A stretch of DNA of 64,000 bases, taken from positions 1 through 64,000 of the forward strand of contig AJFK01000768.1 in NCBI GenBank assembly GCA_000467715.1, in the 5' to 3' direction. This document shows positions 44,748 through 56,702 of this stretch, one piece after another. A model generated the notes under the pieces. It was not told the DNA's origin, did no database searches, and saw only the letters and a program-made list of their open reading frames with translations. The stretch comes from Hysterium pulicare CBS 123377 (Eukaryota > Ascomycota > Dothideomycetes > Hysteriales > Hysteriaceae). Both the position numbers and the translations under genes were made by a program. Within the stretch, counting starts at the first letter, position 1. Each line of letters opens with the position of its first letter.

Positions 44748-46783
44748 TCAAAACTGAGGGAGCAGCTCTGAGAGGAACTTATTCAAGAGACAAAAGAAAA
44801 CATAGAGTCCAGCAAGCGCTCCGATGAGAGGATAATAATAATCCGGCCATCCCCTAAAGCTCGTATAAAACCCCACAGCGACCCAAGCAGCCGTCAGAAA
44901 GTTAAATACATGCAACGCAGCGAAAATAGATGAGCCGACCCGTTGCCCACCCCATCCAATCACCTTCAACCTCTCAATCACAAAGGAGAAAAGAAGAGAG
45001 TAGAAGAAAGAAAGCGGGAAGCTGAGAATCGGCCCCAGCGGGAAGAAGCTCAACGTCATGTAGTTCATGTTCCTGAAATAAGGCATGACTAGGGATGCGG
45101 CGCCTGGAAAGTTGAACCTGATTGAGGCGACGATTGCTATGCTGTAGCCGAGAATCATAAAGAGGCTTGAGGAGATGAATATGAGGAATGAATTCGATTT
45201 CCCGTAGTAGTCGAAACGTGGTTCGTCCCGGACTCCATCGGGAGGTATAGAGCTTGCTGAAGCTGTGTCTTGTAGTGATTGCGTTCGTGGTAGAGCATAT
45301 GTTTGAATTTCGTGGACATTTTCCTTCGCTTGCGCGGTCGGTGGCCTTGCAATGATTTCCGAGGACTCACTTTCATAGGATGTGCCTGCGCGGGGATCAG
45401 TAGTAACATAGCAGATGTCGATATGGATAATACCTGGATAGAAATGCTCAATGACAGTCTCGACTGGAGCTGCGAGCAGAAGCACAGGCAATATTTGTCC
45501 AAAAGCCCATCCACCGGTCCCGTTATTCACCACGCTGCAATTGATGGGAGAGTCCTCGGCATCTCCATTGCAATGACTCAAAAGTAATAACAGTTGGAGA
45601 AGCCCCCAAATGAATGTGACGAGGAGCCACCAAACCTGCAGAGTAGCGGTTGGATAAGCGGATATCAGATGGATTGGAACCATACCAAGGAGAAGCTATA
45701 ACGATTGGCATACCTCGAAGAACATCGATGACCAAGCATCTACTAGGAAGCGGGTAATCAAGAATACTGCCAATACGGGCCGGTAACATAGTGTCCGCCT
45801 GAGACCATGCGGCGAAGCCTGCACGTCACACCAAGCATACAATTTGTCCAATATTAGTAGAGAGCGCCCGCTAAGGACTTTTCTCAGAGTCCCAAATACG
45901 GATATTGATAGGATGCGATGAAGCCTGATGACGCGAATGACAAATCCAGAGCAAAGTAAAAGCATTGCAAGCACTGTTCCCGTAATAACCTGAGGTACTT
46001 TACTGAACCATATTGGCGGCGCCGAAATAAAATAGCAGATGGCGTATTCTCCGGGATAGCCACACTCCTCAGTGTGATAGATTGCGACAAGTAGTAGGAC
46101 GAGTAGGATAAGCATGGCAAGCAACCGCCACGCACGCGCTCCAGGCCTGTTGTAAAGGTAGTTTCGAAGAAAAGTAAGACATGCGAGATGCGTAACACTT
46201 GAGAACCACACAGTATAGGTGAGGGCTGCCCAATGATAGCAGGAAAGGCCACACGGTAGCTGGGAATATCCACTAACCAAGAAGGAAATACCAGTTATGA
46301 TATGTCCATCGCTCATGGTGAGCACGCACTGTATAGTCTTAGCACAAATTTTAAGAATCTAATTTGATTGAGATGGTTTGGCAAACCTTTGTGAGCGACT
46401 TGTCCAGACGTGAGAGGTCAGTTGGGCCGGAGGTAGTTGTCTTAGACCCGCTCGGTCTGACTCTCGAAAATAGTTTCACCATCAAAATATCTACTGGATT
46501 TGGTCTGAATGAGCCAGACTGGCGTGGATCAGCGGTACCATCTTTCTGACGGAATGGATCGAGGTCTGGTTGGTATGCGAGCAGATAGTAAAGGGTGATG
46601 ATAGCCACCACGAGTCCTGATGTCACAGTATAACCGATTAAGACCTAAAATCACACTTTCAAAAACAACCCATCATTAATAGCCAAAGAGTGAAGAACTT
46701 ACTCCGGTACCTGTAATGTCAGGATAGGGCGAGACTTGACCTGGCCGCGCCGAACAGTCGTATGCACATGAACCATTAGACAT
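44748..46783 (-). CDS. Fungal polytopic membrane protein, function unknown
   Basis: Four exons, 613 aa, with introns at 46645-46702, 46329-46386 and 45636-45712, all in phase. The N-terminus (CAYDCSARPGQVSPYPDITG, then GVLIGYTVTSGLVVAIITLY) and the segment CVLTMSDGHIITGISFLVSG, CGLSCYHWAALTYTVWFSSV, THLACLTFLRNYLYNRPGAR are typical of a large ascomycete family of multi-span membrane proteins with no assigned function. About nine hydrophobic spans are visible. A cytoplasmic loop at about 400-450 is rich in Ser and Thr. Several members of the family have been noted beside non-self-recognition genes, but nothing here proves such a role. Membrane location is certain from composition; activity is not. 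Confidence 0.82.
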
Positions 46784-47501
46784 GGCAAGCGAAGAACTAC
46801 CGGCTATCATGAGTGGCGCTGGAGAGCCTAGAATATAAAAGCAAAATCATCTTCCGACGAGCACAACCAAAATGCTTGCAGATTTAATGGTTTTAATCTG
46901 CACGGCTGTTTTTAAGGCATAGCGCCGCCATGTTGGACCCAATCAGGAAGCGAGGCCAAATTGCATTTTTATGCAACGGATAGGTATCACCCAGCATCTT
47001 TAAAGGAAGCGAGGATGAGCCGAATTGGTTGAAATAAGCATTCGATTAAGCATTAGAATTGCGGGATGCTGAAGGGAGCGACCAGCCCTAGTCCCTGCTG
47101 CAATTGGTATTTAGGTTTGCGGTTCTTCGATGCGGAACACTACTATCTGAAGTAATCTTTGGTCTCAAATGGAGGTACGTTGGCCTTTATAGTAGAAATT
47201 TTAGGATGGAATGGTCGGTGGTTCGATCGTGAATGGTGGATGTTAATGACAGTCGAACGAAACCGGGGATTAAGTCGCTTAAAATTTATATAGCCTGCTA
47301 AAAGGAGATTGAGCTCAACTTAGGGAAGAAGAAAAGAGATGAACGAACAAAGCCTAGAGCTAAGACTCGTGGCGGTCAAGTGTGAGTAGTGGTGGCCTTG
47401 AGGACGAGAAAAGAGAGATGATCTGTAATTCTACCCCGAGTCCATGGTCCGTAAGGGCTATTTGGCGAAGCATCATTAACTCGCTGCTAGAAGCTGTTTC
47501 T
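46784..47501. other. Intergenic, no feature seen
   Basis: Promoter side of the membrane protein and 3' side of the RidA gene. No coding signal or RNA gene is recognised. Confidence 0.5.
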
Positions 47502-48024
47502 CTATGACGCTATAGCAACGAACTCTATCTCGACATCAGTCCCCAAAGGTAGAGCAGCCACTTGAACACAAGTTCGTGCCTATTACATGGCCGACGTTAG
47601 CTCTTGCCATCTACTAAAGTATACGAGCAGACGAAAGAACGAGGTCAACATACAGGTTTATAATCCGAGAAAAACTCCAAATACGCTTCATTCATGGCCC
47701 CAAAGTCCGCCATATTAGTCAAATAGACGTTGCATTTGACGATATTATCCAATTTAGAGCCAGCATCTGCGAGAACGCCGGAGATGATGCGCATGATTTG
47801 CCTCTTTGTGGTATCAGTACCATTCACCAAGCATTTCTCGAGCTTTGAGAGCTTACCGTCCTATCCTTGACATCCCCCTCAACAATTTTGTTAGTCTTAG
47901 GATCCATTCCAATATTCCCACTTCCATATATCATGCCATTATGCTTTACAGCAGCAGAAAAAGGCATCACGGGAAAGGGTTTAGGAGTAGCGTCTGTTTC
48001 GACGACTTCTTTCGTGGATGCCAT
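47502..48024 (-). CDS. RidA/YjgF-family enamine/imine deaminase
   Basis: Three exons, 131 aa, with introns at 47804-47856 and 47580-47652. RidA proteins hydrolyse reactive enamine/imine intermediates of PLP enzymes, releasing ammonia. The full trimer-forming domain is present: AAVKHNGMIYGSGNIGMDPK, RQIMRIISGVLADAGSKLDN, IVKCNVYLTNMADFGAMNEA and the catalytic-Arg segment ARTCVQVAALPLGTDVEIEF. Length matches the family (about 130 aa). An in-frame upstream extension with Met codons (about 48079 and 48162) could add a hydrophobic/basic leader, so a mitochondrial isoform is conceivable. The ATG at 48024 gives the usual cytosolic length. Confidence 0.92.
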
Positions 48025-48354
48025 TTTCGGGGCTGATAGATGATTTGTCACTTGAGAAAGTCGTTGGGACTGTGGAGACATGAAGGAGAAGACGAAGAAA
48101 AAACGAAGGAGAATAAGCTGATAAGTAGTTTTGGTACCTTGGATTGTTGTTGTCTTTATCAATCAAGATAGATTTTCACGCCCTACTGCTGACTGCATGC
48201 GGGGCTCAAGATTCTCACCCCCACTTTATGATATCTACCTACCTAGGTATTTCGAAGTAAGAACAACAAAGGTATAAACTTACTCTGATCTTTAGGCATC
48301 ATTGTAATAGGCATCTGCTTTCCAAACATGGATCTCGCTGAGACCCAAGCCCAA
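48025..48354. other. Intergenic between RidA and GNAT genes
   Basis: Short spacer with a pyrimidine-rich stretch upstream of the RidA start. No other feature is seen. Confidence 0.5.
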
Positions 48355-49165
48355 TCAATCCTTCTTCCCCGAGAGAGGACCCCTTCTAACCAGATTAACC
48401 TTCCCACAAGGCACAAACCCAGCATGCAAGTAAACAGGCCTCGCATAAGGCGCGGCCTCCAAATACAACGGCGTAGGCGGCTCCATCCGATCAGCCTGCT
48501 CAATCGCCCAATCCATCAAGAGCCTCCCGACTCCGCGCCCCTGATACTCGGGGTATACAAACAGAGGCGCAAGATACCAATGCGGCTCATCGCCCATGAC
48601 CTCTTTCCGTATATCATCATGCGCATCAAATGACTCCTTCCAAGCCTCGATATCTGTGCCTGCCCACATATCCGCCACCTCGGCCTCTGTCCAGCCTTTG
48701 TGCTCGGCGAACTTGAAGTGTTCTACTGCTGAGCGCCGCCAGACGTTGTACACTTCTGCTCCCGGTGCCATCCAGCCTGCGACTCCGATCAATTGCCCCG
48801 TACTGGCAAGTGACGCTTTTATAAACTTCATGTGTGGGAGGGAAAGAGACGGTCGAAGGCGTTTGGCTAGTCGTGCTATGCGGATGTCGAGGGAGGGGCG
48901 GAGAGCGGGGGGCTCCATTTTACCCCAGAAGCCCTCTGGGAAGCTGGCGTACATGCCATCGGCCTATTTTACGTCCAGAACTAGTGTTTAGTGTGGTGTT
49001 GAAGGGGGTGTTTAAGGGCAAGCTCACCAATGCTTCGAAGTCCCCCTCTCCAATGGCAGAGATGACAATGTCGGACGTGGGGATTCGGGCGGAGGGTTCG
49101 ACTGGGAGTGTTTGCGGAGGATTGCCTTCTGGCACTTCTACGGTGATGAGTTCGGCCTCCGACAT
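48355..49165 (-). CDS. GNAT-family N-acetyltransferase
   Basis: Two exons, 248 aa, with an intron at 48964-49026. The fold's acetyl-CoA binding motif A is clear in LFVYPEYQGRGVGRLLMDWA (Q/RxxGxG). The preceding strand GDEPHWYLAPLFV and the C-terminal strand YLEAAPYARPVYLHAGFVPC are typical of fungal small-molecule or peptide acetyltransferases. The N-terminus (SDIVISAIGEGDFEAL, then ADGMYASFPEGFW) matches this fungal subgroup, in which the substrate has not been defined. It reads in the same direction as the RidA gene downstream, but with 330 bp between them they are probably separate transcripts. Confidence 0.9.
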
Positions 49166-49620
49166 TGTTTGCGTGCGAGAGATACTCGGCGCAATGCTGA
49201 AGGAGGGACTAGGAAACTCATATTAAGTAGAGGTGGCAGTCAGTGAAAGGATTCAGGCTTATCCACCGCCCAGAGGGGTAAGACTAATTTGCAGTCATGA
49301 ACTAAAGGTCTGTGCAACCCCTATATTGGGGAACACCAATAACCAGAGAATCTGACTCCAACTGCGCCGCTAAAGTGCGTCTTATAGTTTTCATGTAACT
49401 AAGTTCAAAGCGGCTACCTAACAACTTAGGAAGATAAAGGGCTTCCTATTCCGATTTAGTTCGCTCGGTTACGACTCCATTGCATCCTCGTGGGAAAGAG
49501 ACCTAATTTTGCCTAACAAAGCAGTTCACCGTAGACATAATGAGAGTATAGATAGACGAACAGAGTCATCGCAGGAATCTCACTTTCTCTATTCCTAATT
49601 CATAACGCCCAAATCCAAAC
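49166..49620. other. Intergenic, no feature seen
   Basis: About 0.45 kb of spacer. Short frames only. Confidence 0.4.
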
Positions 49621-50917
49621 TCAGAGCCCAAGCCCCACAAGGAAAAGCACCAAAAGCACCAACACCAATGCGCATTCTGAGAACAGTCCCCTAAATAAAG
49701 ACAAAGTTCCTACTTCTCCAAGCCTCTGCAGACAATTATACATCCCGTTCACCTCTTTCCGCATAGTCAGGTTGGGCTCCGCATCATGCATCAAAGTGCT
49801 CCCGCTGCCGCGAACATAGCCAACATAATGCACTAATCTCAACCTCTATTCCAATATAGTCCAGAAAATAGATTCATTGGTACAGAGTAAAGCCCGCTCA
49901 GCAGCATTCTTCCAAAACAGTATTTGGATAGGAGTGCAGATACGTACTCACTTTTAAGCGTGCCATCGCCTGTGAACAGTGACTCATCTGCGACTACCAG
50001 CTTAACCAGGGGTATACTTAACCTCATAGTCTTCAGTCATCCCTAGCGTCGTAGCAATTATCATGCAGACTTCGAGTATGACTTCGGCGCCGCACGAGTG
50101 TTCTGGTTATGCTCAACGACCATTCCCTCCGGTTCTTGGGCTTTTCGGAGATCATCGGCGACTTAGACAAGAATCGCGCCGTTGACGGAGTGTTTCCATT
50201 CGCATAGCAGACTGATATCCGGAAGGGAAGGGATCCGTTTATCCATCTCGTCAAGAAGCGCCACAGTAATGAAGGTCTCCCTGACGAATTGGTAAAGCTG
50301 ATTCCATTCTCGTGATGAATATCAAGCTCGCTTGAAAATTTCGCTGCTGTCCAGTCTGACTTCTCGCAAGCGCCGTAATAGAGCATCAGATCTGACGGGG
50401 CCTGGCCGGTGAGAGCTCCAAGGTGAAGCCGTGGTGGAATCTTGGCGGCGATTTTGCGTGTCGGACTTCGAAAATGGGCGGAGGCTAAAACCCAAAGACC
50501 TTGCTGTTCAGTTGCGATAGTTGAGCTTCAAGATGCATAAAGCTAGGGAGATATGTCGGCTTGGTCCGAAATGAGGCTCCGTAGCATGAGTTCCAACACT
50601 TTTCTTCCATCCCGTATAGCTTATTCGGCTTTTGTGCTGGGAGGTAAAGCACTTTTCCAACCGATCGCATATCACGTTTAGGCGTTGTATCTGTAGCTGA
50701 GTGGATGTTGGCTACTCGTGCAGTCCACGGCCTTGAAGAGAAGCGTTCGACCGGATTTCCGAACTGCAGCCTTCCTAGTGAACAACTGGCCAACTGTTCC
50801 GCAAGCAAATATTGGGTTCAGTAAAAGCGGAAATCTACCGAAGTTTCCGGCTAACATATGGACGTGCACATGAACCACCGATACCCTAGATTCTGATCTC
50901 CCGTGGGGCACATCCAA
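49621..50917 (-). pseudogene. Unresolved, possibly decaying gene with C-terminal membrane segment
   Basis: The minus strand has protein-like stretches scattered over all three frames without a complete in-phase model. The last one (LVHYVGYVRGSGSTLMHDAE, KEVNGMYNCLQRLGEVGTLS, ending in the hydrophobic ECALVLVLLVLFLVGLGL and a stop at 49621) looks like a genuine C-terminus with a tail-anchor-like span. Upstream pieces are VILEVCMIIATTLGMTEDYE near 50035-50090, LYQFVRETFITVALLDEMDK near 50230-50310 with a stop after NGAILV, and LMLYYGACEKSDWTAAKFSS near 50320-50385. Two readings are possible: a host gene broken by at least one frame change and one stop, or an intact gene with several non-consensus introns. 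The family is not recognised. RNA reads would decide. Confidence 0.45.
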
Positions 50918-51081
50918 GTCTCTATGGCTGTGCGCGGATAGAGGCAGGAATGAAGCCTGATGTTCACAATCGGGTGGGACTAGAATATCGTAAGATCGAT
51001 GGGTTATGCTAACCTAGATGTGGTCGTTATAGGACGCTAAGAAGTATTAGTAACCTTTCCTTTATAATGAGTATCTGCTAC

Positions 51082-52215
51082 TTACTTCTCTGGTCTTGAG
51101 TAGGTATCAATAATCTCGGACATCTCAGGAAACTTTCGTCTGAACTTGTCCCCAACAGTCCAATTCTTCAATTGGCGGAGGTGTTCCTCGTAGATCGGGT
51201 TGATCAAAATCCCGCCACCTTCGCCAGGGGCTGTGGTGATAATGACGGAATTGGGGTCGTATTCCCAACGTATTAGGAATGACGTAGAAAATGCAGCAGC
51301 AAAGTCGTCCAACGTGATATCTGGATGCTCGATGAGGTAGCCTCGCACTTTCGGCCAAGCGATTCTATCGATCCAGGAAGCATGAGCTTTCTCGAGCTGA
51401 CACGGCACTGGCCTCAACCAGTCGGGCATTTGCTCGAAAGCCTGTTTTGTCCGTAGGACTTGCCACTTGAATCAAGCCCATCAGTCCAAGTCCTGATATA
51501 AGTAGGGGAATATTCTCATACTTTCATCAATGTAGACATAATGTAGTGAACAGCGATTTGCTTGGGTAAAGTGTCAATCTCGTGATAACCTATAAGTAAG
51601 CAAACATTAGATCTAGTTGAGTTGCTATTAGTTTCGGTTCTAGTACTTACTCCTCACAATATCGCCCACTACAGCACTCGTTTCGTCCACAATGCGGTTC
51701 GGTCTTCCATCGAACAAGGCACTGAGATCCGGTTTATCTGGATAAGCTTCAATCTTCCCAGCAGTCTGGAACGCGTACGCCTCCCAACGAGACTCGACAA
51801 AAGTTTGCAGTATTTGATCCGACATGCATGTTGGAGCGGTGTTCAGGGGAATGGCTTCGTAGGGCATCAATGTTCCTGCGGGTACGCTTGATGGCGAGCC
51901 TTCCTTCCCTTGTCCGTTTCCCAATAGTCGAAGCTGGAGAGCTGCCTTCTGGACTCTCAAATGATCGTTCTCCTCGGATACTGCGAGAAATCGCGTGTAA
52001 AGCTCAGCCTTCTCCCTAGATTCGACCGTCAAAGCCCGAGACAACTCATTGACTTGCTGAGTAAGACAAGCGATGTTCCACTTCGTCCTTTCTCTCATGG
52101 CCCGTTGGGACTTGCGATCCCTGGCTCGTTTACGCTGCAGGTTCTCATCATCCTGGTCTCGCGTTGTAGCCGGTGATGTCGTGTCACTGGGTGAAGTTGT
52201 ACTCGTAGCCATCAT
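51082..52215 (-). CDS. bZIP-type transcription factor with DUF3425
   Basis: Three exons, 338 aa, with introns at 51590-51650 and 51466-51521, in phase. The basic region (RKRARDRKSQRAMRERTKWN) runs into a leucine-zipper-like coil (LTQQVNELSRALTVESREKA, LYTRFLAVSEENDHLRVQKA). The C-terminal DUF3425 region is clear from MPDWLRPVPCQLEKAHASWI, DRIAWPKVRGYLIEHP, IRWEYDPNSVII and NPIYEEHLRQLKNWTVGDKF. This combination marks a large group of filamentous-ascomycete regulators that often sit beside metabolic gene clusters. Its position next to the catabolic-looking genes makes it a candidate local regulator (inference). The start is at ATG 52215; an ATG directly follows at 52212. Confidence 0.9.
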
Positions 52216-52632
52216 TTCTGCGACTTGGGCGTGCCTCCACAATTGAACAATATCACACAGTCAGCTTTGTTGATATCGAGGTTGGTGTCAATATTAAGTG
52301 CTGGGTTGAGTTGAAAGAGTGGAGAAGCTAGAGGGGTGGCCGGGCGCGATTTTCCGAGAGCTATCCCCGCAATTTATGACATGGTGTAAGCGCTAACAGG
52401 GTCAGTGCCAGCGATCGCTTACGACCCCTTCCGCTTCCCCAGCGAGCATCTCCGTGAGTCTGCTCATCAACTTCAACAGAGCCTCTTTTCTCTTCTATCT
52501 TAGGTCAGGAGTGACTGCAAGAGGACAGGACGGGAAACACTTGAAGTTACCAACTATGGATTCTCTGATATTGAACGACAACACCTTCGAAATGCTCATC
52601 ATACACGAAGCTACAGTCTCTTAGCCTGCGCC
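52216..52632. other. Intergenic between regulator and AtuA-like gene
   Basis: Promoter of the bZIP gene and 3' end of the AtuA-like gene. No feature could be assigned. Confidence 0.4.
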
Positions 52633-55133
52633 TTAGATGCGACCACGCTCAAGGAACTTGTTGGGAATGTCCACTTTCTTGCATCTGATATACTCGCAAA
52701 GGTTCTTGCCCAAGCTGTCGTAGCCGCTCGTTGCATTGAACCCTCTGTCTAAATGGTCGCGAAGCAGGAAATGAACGCCGTTGATGTTTGGTAGTTCTGT
52801 AGAAATCAGTCACGAGTACCAACAATAGCTGGGAGAAATGTTTCCAGGGTGCTTACCGCAGCGATCAATGTTCTTGCCCTTGTCGTCTTTGCCAAGTAGC
52901 TCTCGTATCTTTTCAACCGTGAGAAGACTTCGCAGCCAGTCATACTCGTCCCCGTGGCGGACCCACAAACCCAAATTCGCATTGGACGATTTATCTCCAG
53001 AGCGGCCCATAACAACATATCCCAATGGAGCACGAGTGGTAGGGCCGAAAGAAGAGAGATCTGCGGGGTTCGTCGGGCCATATGATGGTTGATTGAAATC
53101 GTACTGCTTCGTGAGGGTCGGAGTGGGGATATCCACTACAGTGCCGTCGGGCAGATGCGCAGTCTCCTTCACGAATGATTGCGGCATTAGACTGACCCAG
53201 TACTCGAAAAAGGGTCTTCCGATGGCCTGCCGCATATCAGGGTTCATGGTGGAGCCTGGATAGCCTTGCAGCAGATTCTCAATGCAAAACCGGGCGAATG
53301 AACCACGGTCAGAGTCTACGATAGCTCCAGCAGAGAGAATATCGGGATCTTGAGACTGTGCGAAGATGCGGTAGTCGACTGTAGCTTCGTCCTGTCATAA
53401 ACATCAGTATAAAGCATTCCCAGAACTGTTGAGAATGAGATTTGCATACCTGTGATTGTGGATCATCTGGAACTGTGCCGCACGTTTGAAATTTTAGGCA
53501 GGAGAATTTCTTCACGTCGTCACCCATGGCTTTACGGATTTGCATTTCGGTCATTTTAGCTTTCTCTTCGATGTCAAGTCCAGTTAGGAAGAAGTGGAAC
53601 TCGGCTTGATAACCGCCTTTAGCAGTAATGCCAACTAGACCACGACATTAGCTATTTGTCATGAGCAGAATTCAACTGACTTACCCTTGGTAGTCGGAGG
53701 CGGAGGGAGGCCTTGTACCCCTGAAACCTTGACAGCGTTCTCGCCAACCTGTTCCAGCTTGACTTTCTCAATCTGGGCGGTGACATCCGAGTTGTAGTAG
53801 TAAGGTCCCTAATCTTGCATTAGAATCTAGAGTTAACTACTTAATTAAGTAGACTTAATACCTGAATCTCATATAGCAGCTGACTAGCAACAGTGTGGAT
53901 ATTCACTAGTCCATCCCTGCCCTTCTCCATGGTAATCACAGCCTCACCAAGGTGGTCAATTGCCGCGATGGGGTATGCCATATCGAGGTAGTTTGGAGCA
54001 AGAGATTTGAAGCCGCTGTAGTAGCCTCCTGTAGCGTAGTTCGAGCATTCAATGATATGTCCAACTTTTGAAGATTAGCATGGATAATAGTCCAACTTTT
54101 GGAACATTATCTCACCCATGAGAGCACCAGCAAGTTCTTGAATGTTTTCACGGCTCCATCCGTGCCACCACATCGCAGCACCGACTGTGACGGAGGCATC
54201 GGCGACACGACCGCAAACAACGATGTCAGCACCGCCTAAAGGAGGTTTAGTCATGGCGCAGTCGTTTCAAGATCATCTACTACTTACCTGCAAAGCACGC
54301 TGCAATACCCGTGCCTCCCAGGTAGCACTGGGCGCAGATCGGATCGAAGCCCCAGTCTTTGATGTTCTTTCCCGCTGGAAGATTGGGGAAATTCTCGCCT
54401 GGACACCGTTAAGTCATGTACTCTCTTGGCCCGCATCCAGGTTTAAAGTGGTGCTGGAGAAGAAAAGTTCCGAAATTCTCACCTTTCTTCAAGAGTTCAA
54501 ACATAGCATCTGTCACATCATCGCCGTCCACATAGCCGACTTTCAAGTCAACTCCGTGTTTGACAATTAGCTTCTTGACTTCCTCTGCAAGGCCTTGCAC
54601 GTCACTAGCTCCAGCATTTACGCAAACTTTGGTATTGTTCTTGGCGAGCCATGGGATAGCAGGGTCAATTTCCTGGAGAAAATATGGCTCGAACTGCAGC
54701 GAGGGCAAGATTAGAATCAGGCTGAAAAATTCAGAGGTTCGGGAAAGTGACATCCACCTACCGCTGCACCAACGTTTGACAATTGCTTTTTGGCAAGCTT
54801 GTCTCTCTTGTCCGAACCTCTCAGTGTCATGTTGCATTCGCTCATCCAGTCACCTGCAAAAATTCAGCTGTTGAGGAACAAACCTTCAGTTAGTCCGACG
54901 AGGAACCATACCAGTAATGACATCGACCTGTGGCTCGTTCTTAGCCATGTCATGAATCGCTCTTGCACGATCGTAAACACCTGTAATGGCAACATCAGTA
55001 AGCAAGCCAGTGCCTGAGGTATTTTCAAAGGTTACAAACCTCCAGAGCACCCCGCGATATTGATCGGCCTCTTATGTGTGCCATTTACACCATTGGTGCC
55101 GTTGACACCGTTTGTTCCGTTCGTGACAGGCAT
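52633..55133 (-). CDS. AtuA-like (DUF1446) protein with C-terminal AtuA-type domain
   Basis: Eleven exons, 635 aa. Introns: 54981-55039, 54854-54911, 54694-54761, 54399-54482, 54236-54287, 54065-54115, 53809-53861, 53635-53684, 53392-53449 and 52797-52856; all phases close. The N-terminus repeats NGTNGVNG and is followed by INIAGCSGGVYDRARAIHDM. Core DUF1446 motifs follow: VDVITGDWMSECNM, KVCVNAGASDVQGLAEEV, CAQCYLGGTGIAACFAGGAD, IVVCGRVADASVTVGAAMWW and HIIECSNYATGGYYSGF. The C-terminal domain begins APLGYVVMGRSGDKSSNANL and ends YIRCKKVDIPNKFLERGRI. AtuA belongs to bacterial acyclic-terpene (citronellol/geraniol) utilisation operons, but its biochemical role is not settled. In this setting a catabolic role on an acyl-CoA or terpenoid-derived acid is inferred. 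No organelle signal is obvious. Confidence 0.9.
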
Positions 55134-55979
55134 TTCGTATAAGAAAGAAAGTTGGAAGGCAAATGTCGAAAGAGAAAGTCAAGGATTCAACGGGGGTGTC
55201 GTGAGAAATAATCCGGCTGCAAAAGATAAAGAGTATCGTACGATGTGTTGACTTTAAAGGTCTGGGTGAGTCCGGTGCACATAGCGTGCTCGAATGTCCC
55301 CACGCCGCGTTATCCAGCATCTTTGGTATATCGGCACATGACACCCTGGGAGCTTAGAGCAGTGTTGCGGGGGGTTAAATCAAAAGCCAGCCGGTCTTAT
55401 AAGTCCGAGAGACGTTTTAGGTCCTATGCAGCAAACGCCGCGGTGGTAAGCATCCTGAGGGCGGCTTTAATTAGCCAGTAAATTCTAAGCTCCGATAAAA
55501 CAAAATACGGAATTCCTCTTCTGGTTGGTAGGCGAATCGACAGTTGCTCCAGTGGAGAAAGATGGGGGCACAGCCATTAGCAAACTAGTGATTCATCCTT
55601 GCGGGTGTCAAACTCACTAACGCTAATGATTCATTGCCCAAATCGTCCGATTGGTACCCCGCGAGTTCCTTACCTATAGCACCCTATTGATAAACATTCA
55701 TCCAGGTAGAAGTTTTGTTGGCCGAGAGACTGGCAAGAGACTGGCACAGGAATTAGGCCATCTGAAAAAATCCACGCTTCACACTTCTGCGCCCTATAGA
55801 TCCGATTCTGATTTGTTAGGCACTTTTCCTTCTCCAAATATACGGAGATAATTTTCGTGGACAATTTTGATATATCAACAATGACACTCTAGCTCAGTAG
55901 ATGATACTATCACGAAGTAGATGACTACCAGTGATATGCTTGATCCATTTTAATTGCCAAACCCGAAGGGAGACCTATT
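55134..55979. other. Intergenic, no gene seen
   Basis: About 0.85 kb upstream of the AtuA-like gene. Both strands show only short frames without domains. A gene-local promoter is expected at the left part. Confidence 0.4.
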
Positions 55980-56702
55980 TCAGAGATTGGGTGCAGTTTT
56001 TTCTTTGTGAAGATAACCAGCAACCACCTTCAAGAACGCAAATTGCAAATTTGTCCTAATTTCTCCATACTTGGCCTTGTTGTCCACAACAGCAGAGCTC
56101 TTGGCGTGAACATCCCAAAGATAGTTCTTACTCTCGTAGACTTCCACCGTCCTGATAGTATTCGCGTTATCCTTATCCTTCAGAATGGCATAACCCAAGG
56201 TTCCTGGCTCATTCCGCTGGCTTTCCAAGGTGACCTTCTGCCAGCCATCGAAGGCACCCTCCCTAGTCCCCTCCTTGTAGTCCAGAGTAGCAAATACGAT
56301 ATAAGGGTCGCTCGCTTTCACAGTCTCTGATCGTGAAAATGAAAACACTGTCTCCGTGGTGTATACATTAGGAGGTCCTTCGAAGAGTGAGGCATCCGAT
56401 GAAAAGACTTTAATCAGGTCGGTAACGGCTGCAGATCCCATGTGCGAGTCCAGCGCAGCCTGGTCAGCATACCTGTAAAAGTCAGTTTACAGTTGATCAA
56501 ATAAAGGAAGAGTTGCATACTCTTCGATTACATAGACGGACTTCTCGTCTTGGGTATCTTGTGGTATGGTAATGGCGTAGCGCGTTACGCCGGGTTCCTG
56601 ATCTTTGGAGAATTGGCTGACTTTTGTGAGATTTTCGAGGACCTTTTCTCTCGCATCTTTCCCAGCCGTGGTAAGGTGCCCGATCACTGCAATAGATGGC
56701 AT
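55980..56702 (-). CDS. Tandem ABM (antibiotic biosynthesis monooxygenase-like) domain protein
   Basis: Two exons, 224 aa, with an intron at 56473-56520 (48 bp). Two dimeric alpha-beta barrel (ABM) units follow each other. The first is PSIAVIGHLTTAGKDAREKV, EPGVTRYAITIPQDTQDEKS and VYVIEEYADQAALDSHMGSA. The second is DPYIVFATLDYKEGTREGAF, GTLGYAILKDKDNANTIRTV and EVYESKNYLWDVHAKSSAV. ABM domains act as cofactor-free oxygenases, isomerases or cyclases, or as small-molecule binders. The substrate cannot be read. The two units in one chain would form a pseudo-dimer. It lies inside the catabolic-looking cluster on the same strand as the AtuA-like and transporter genes. Confidence 0.88.
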
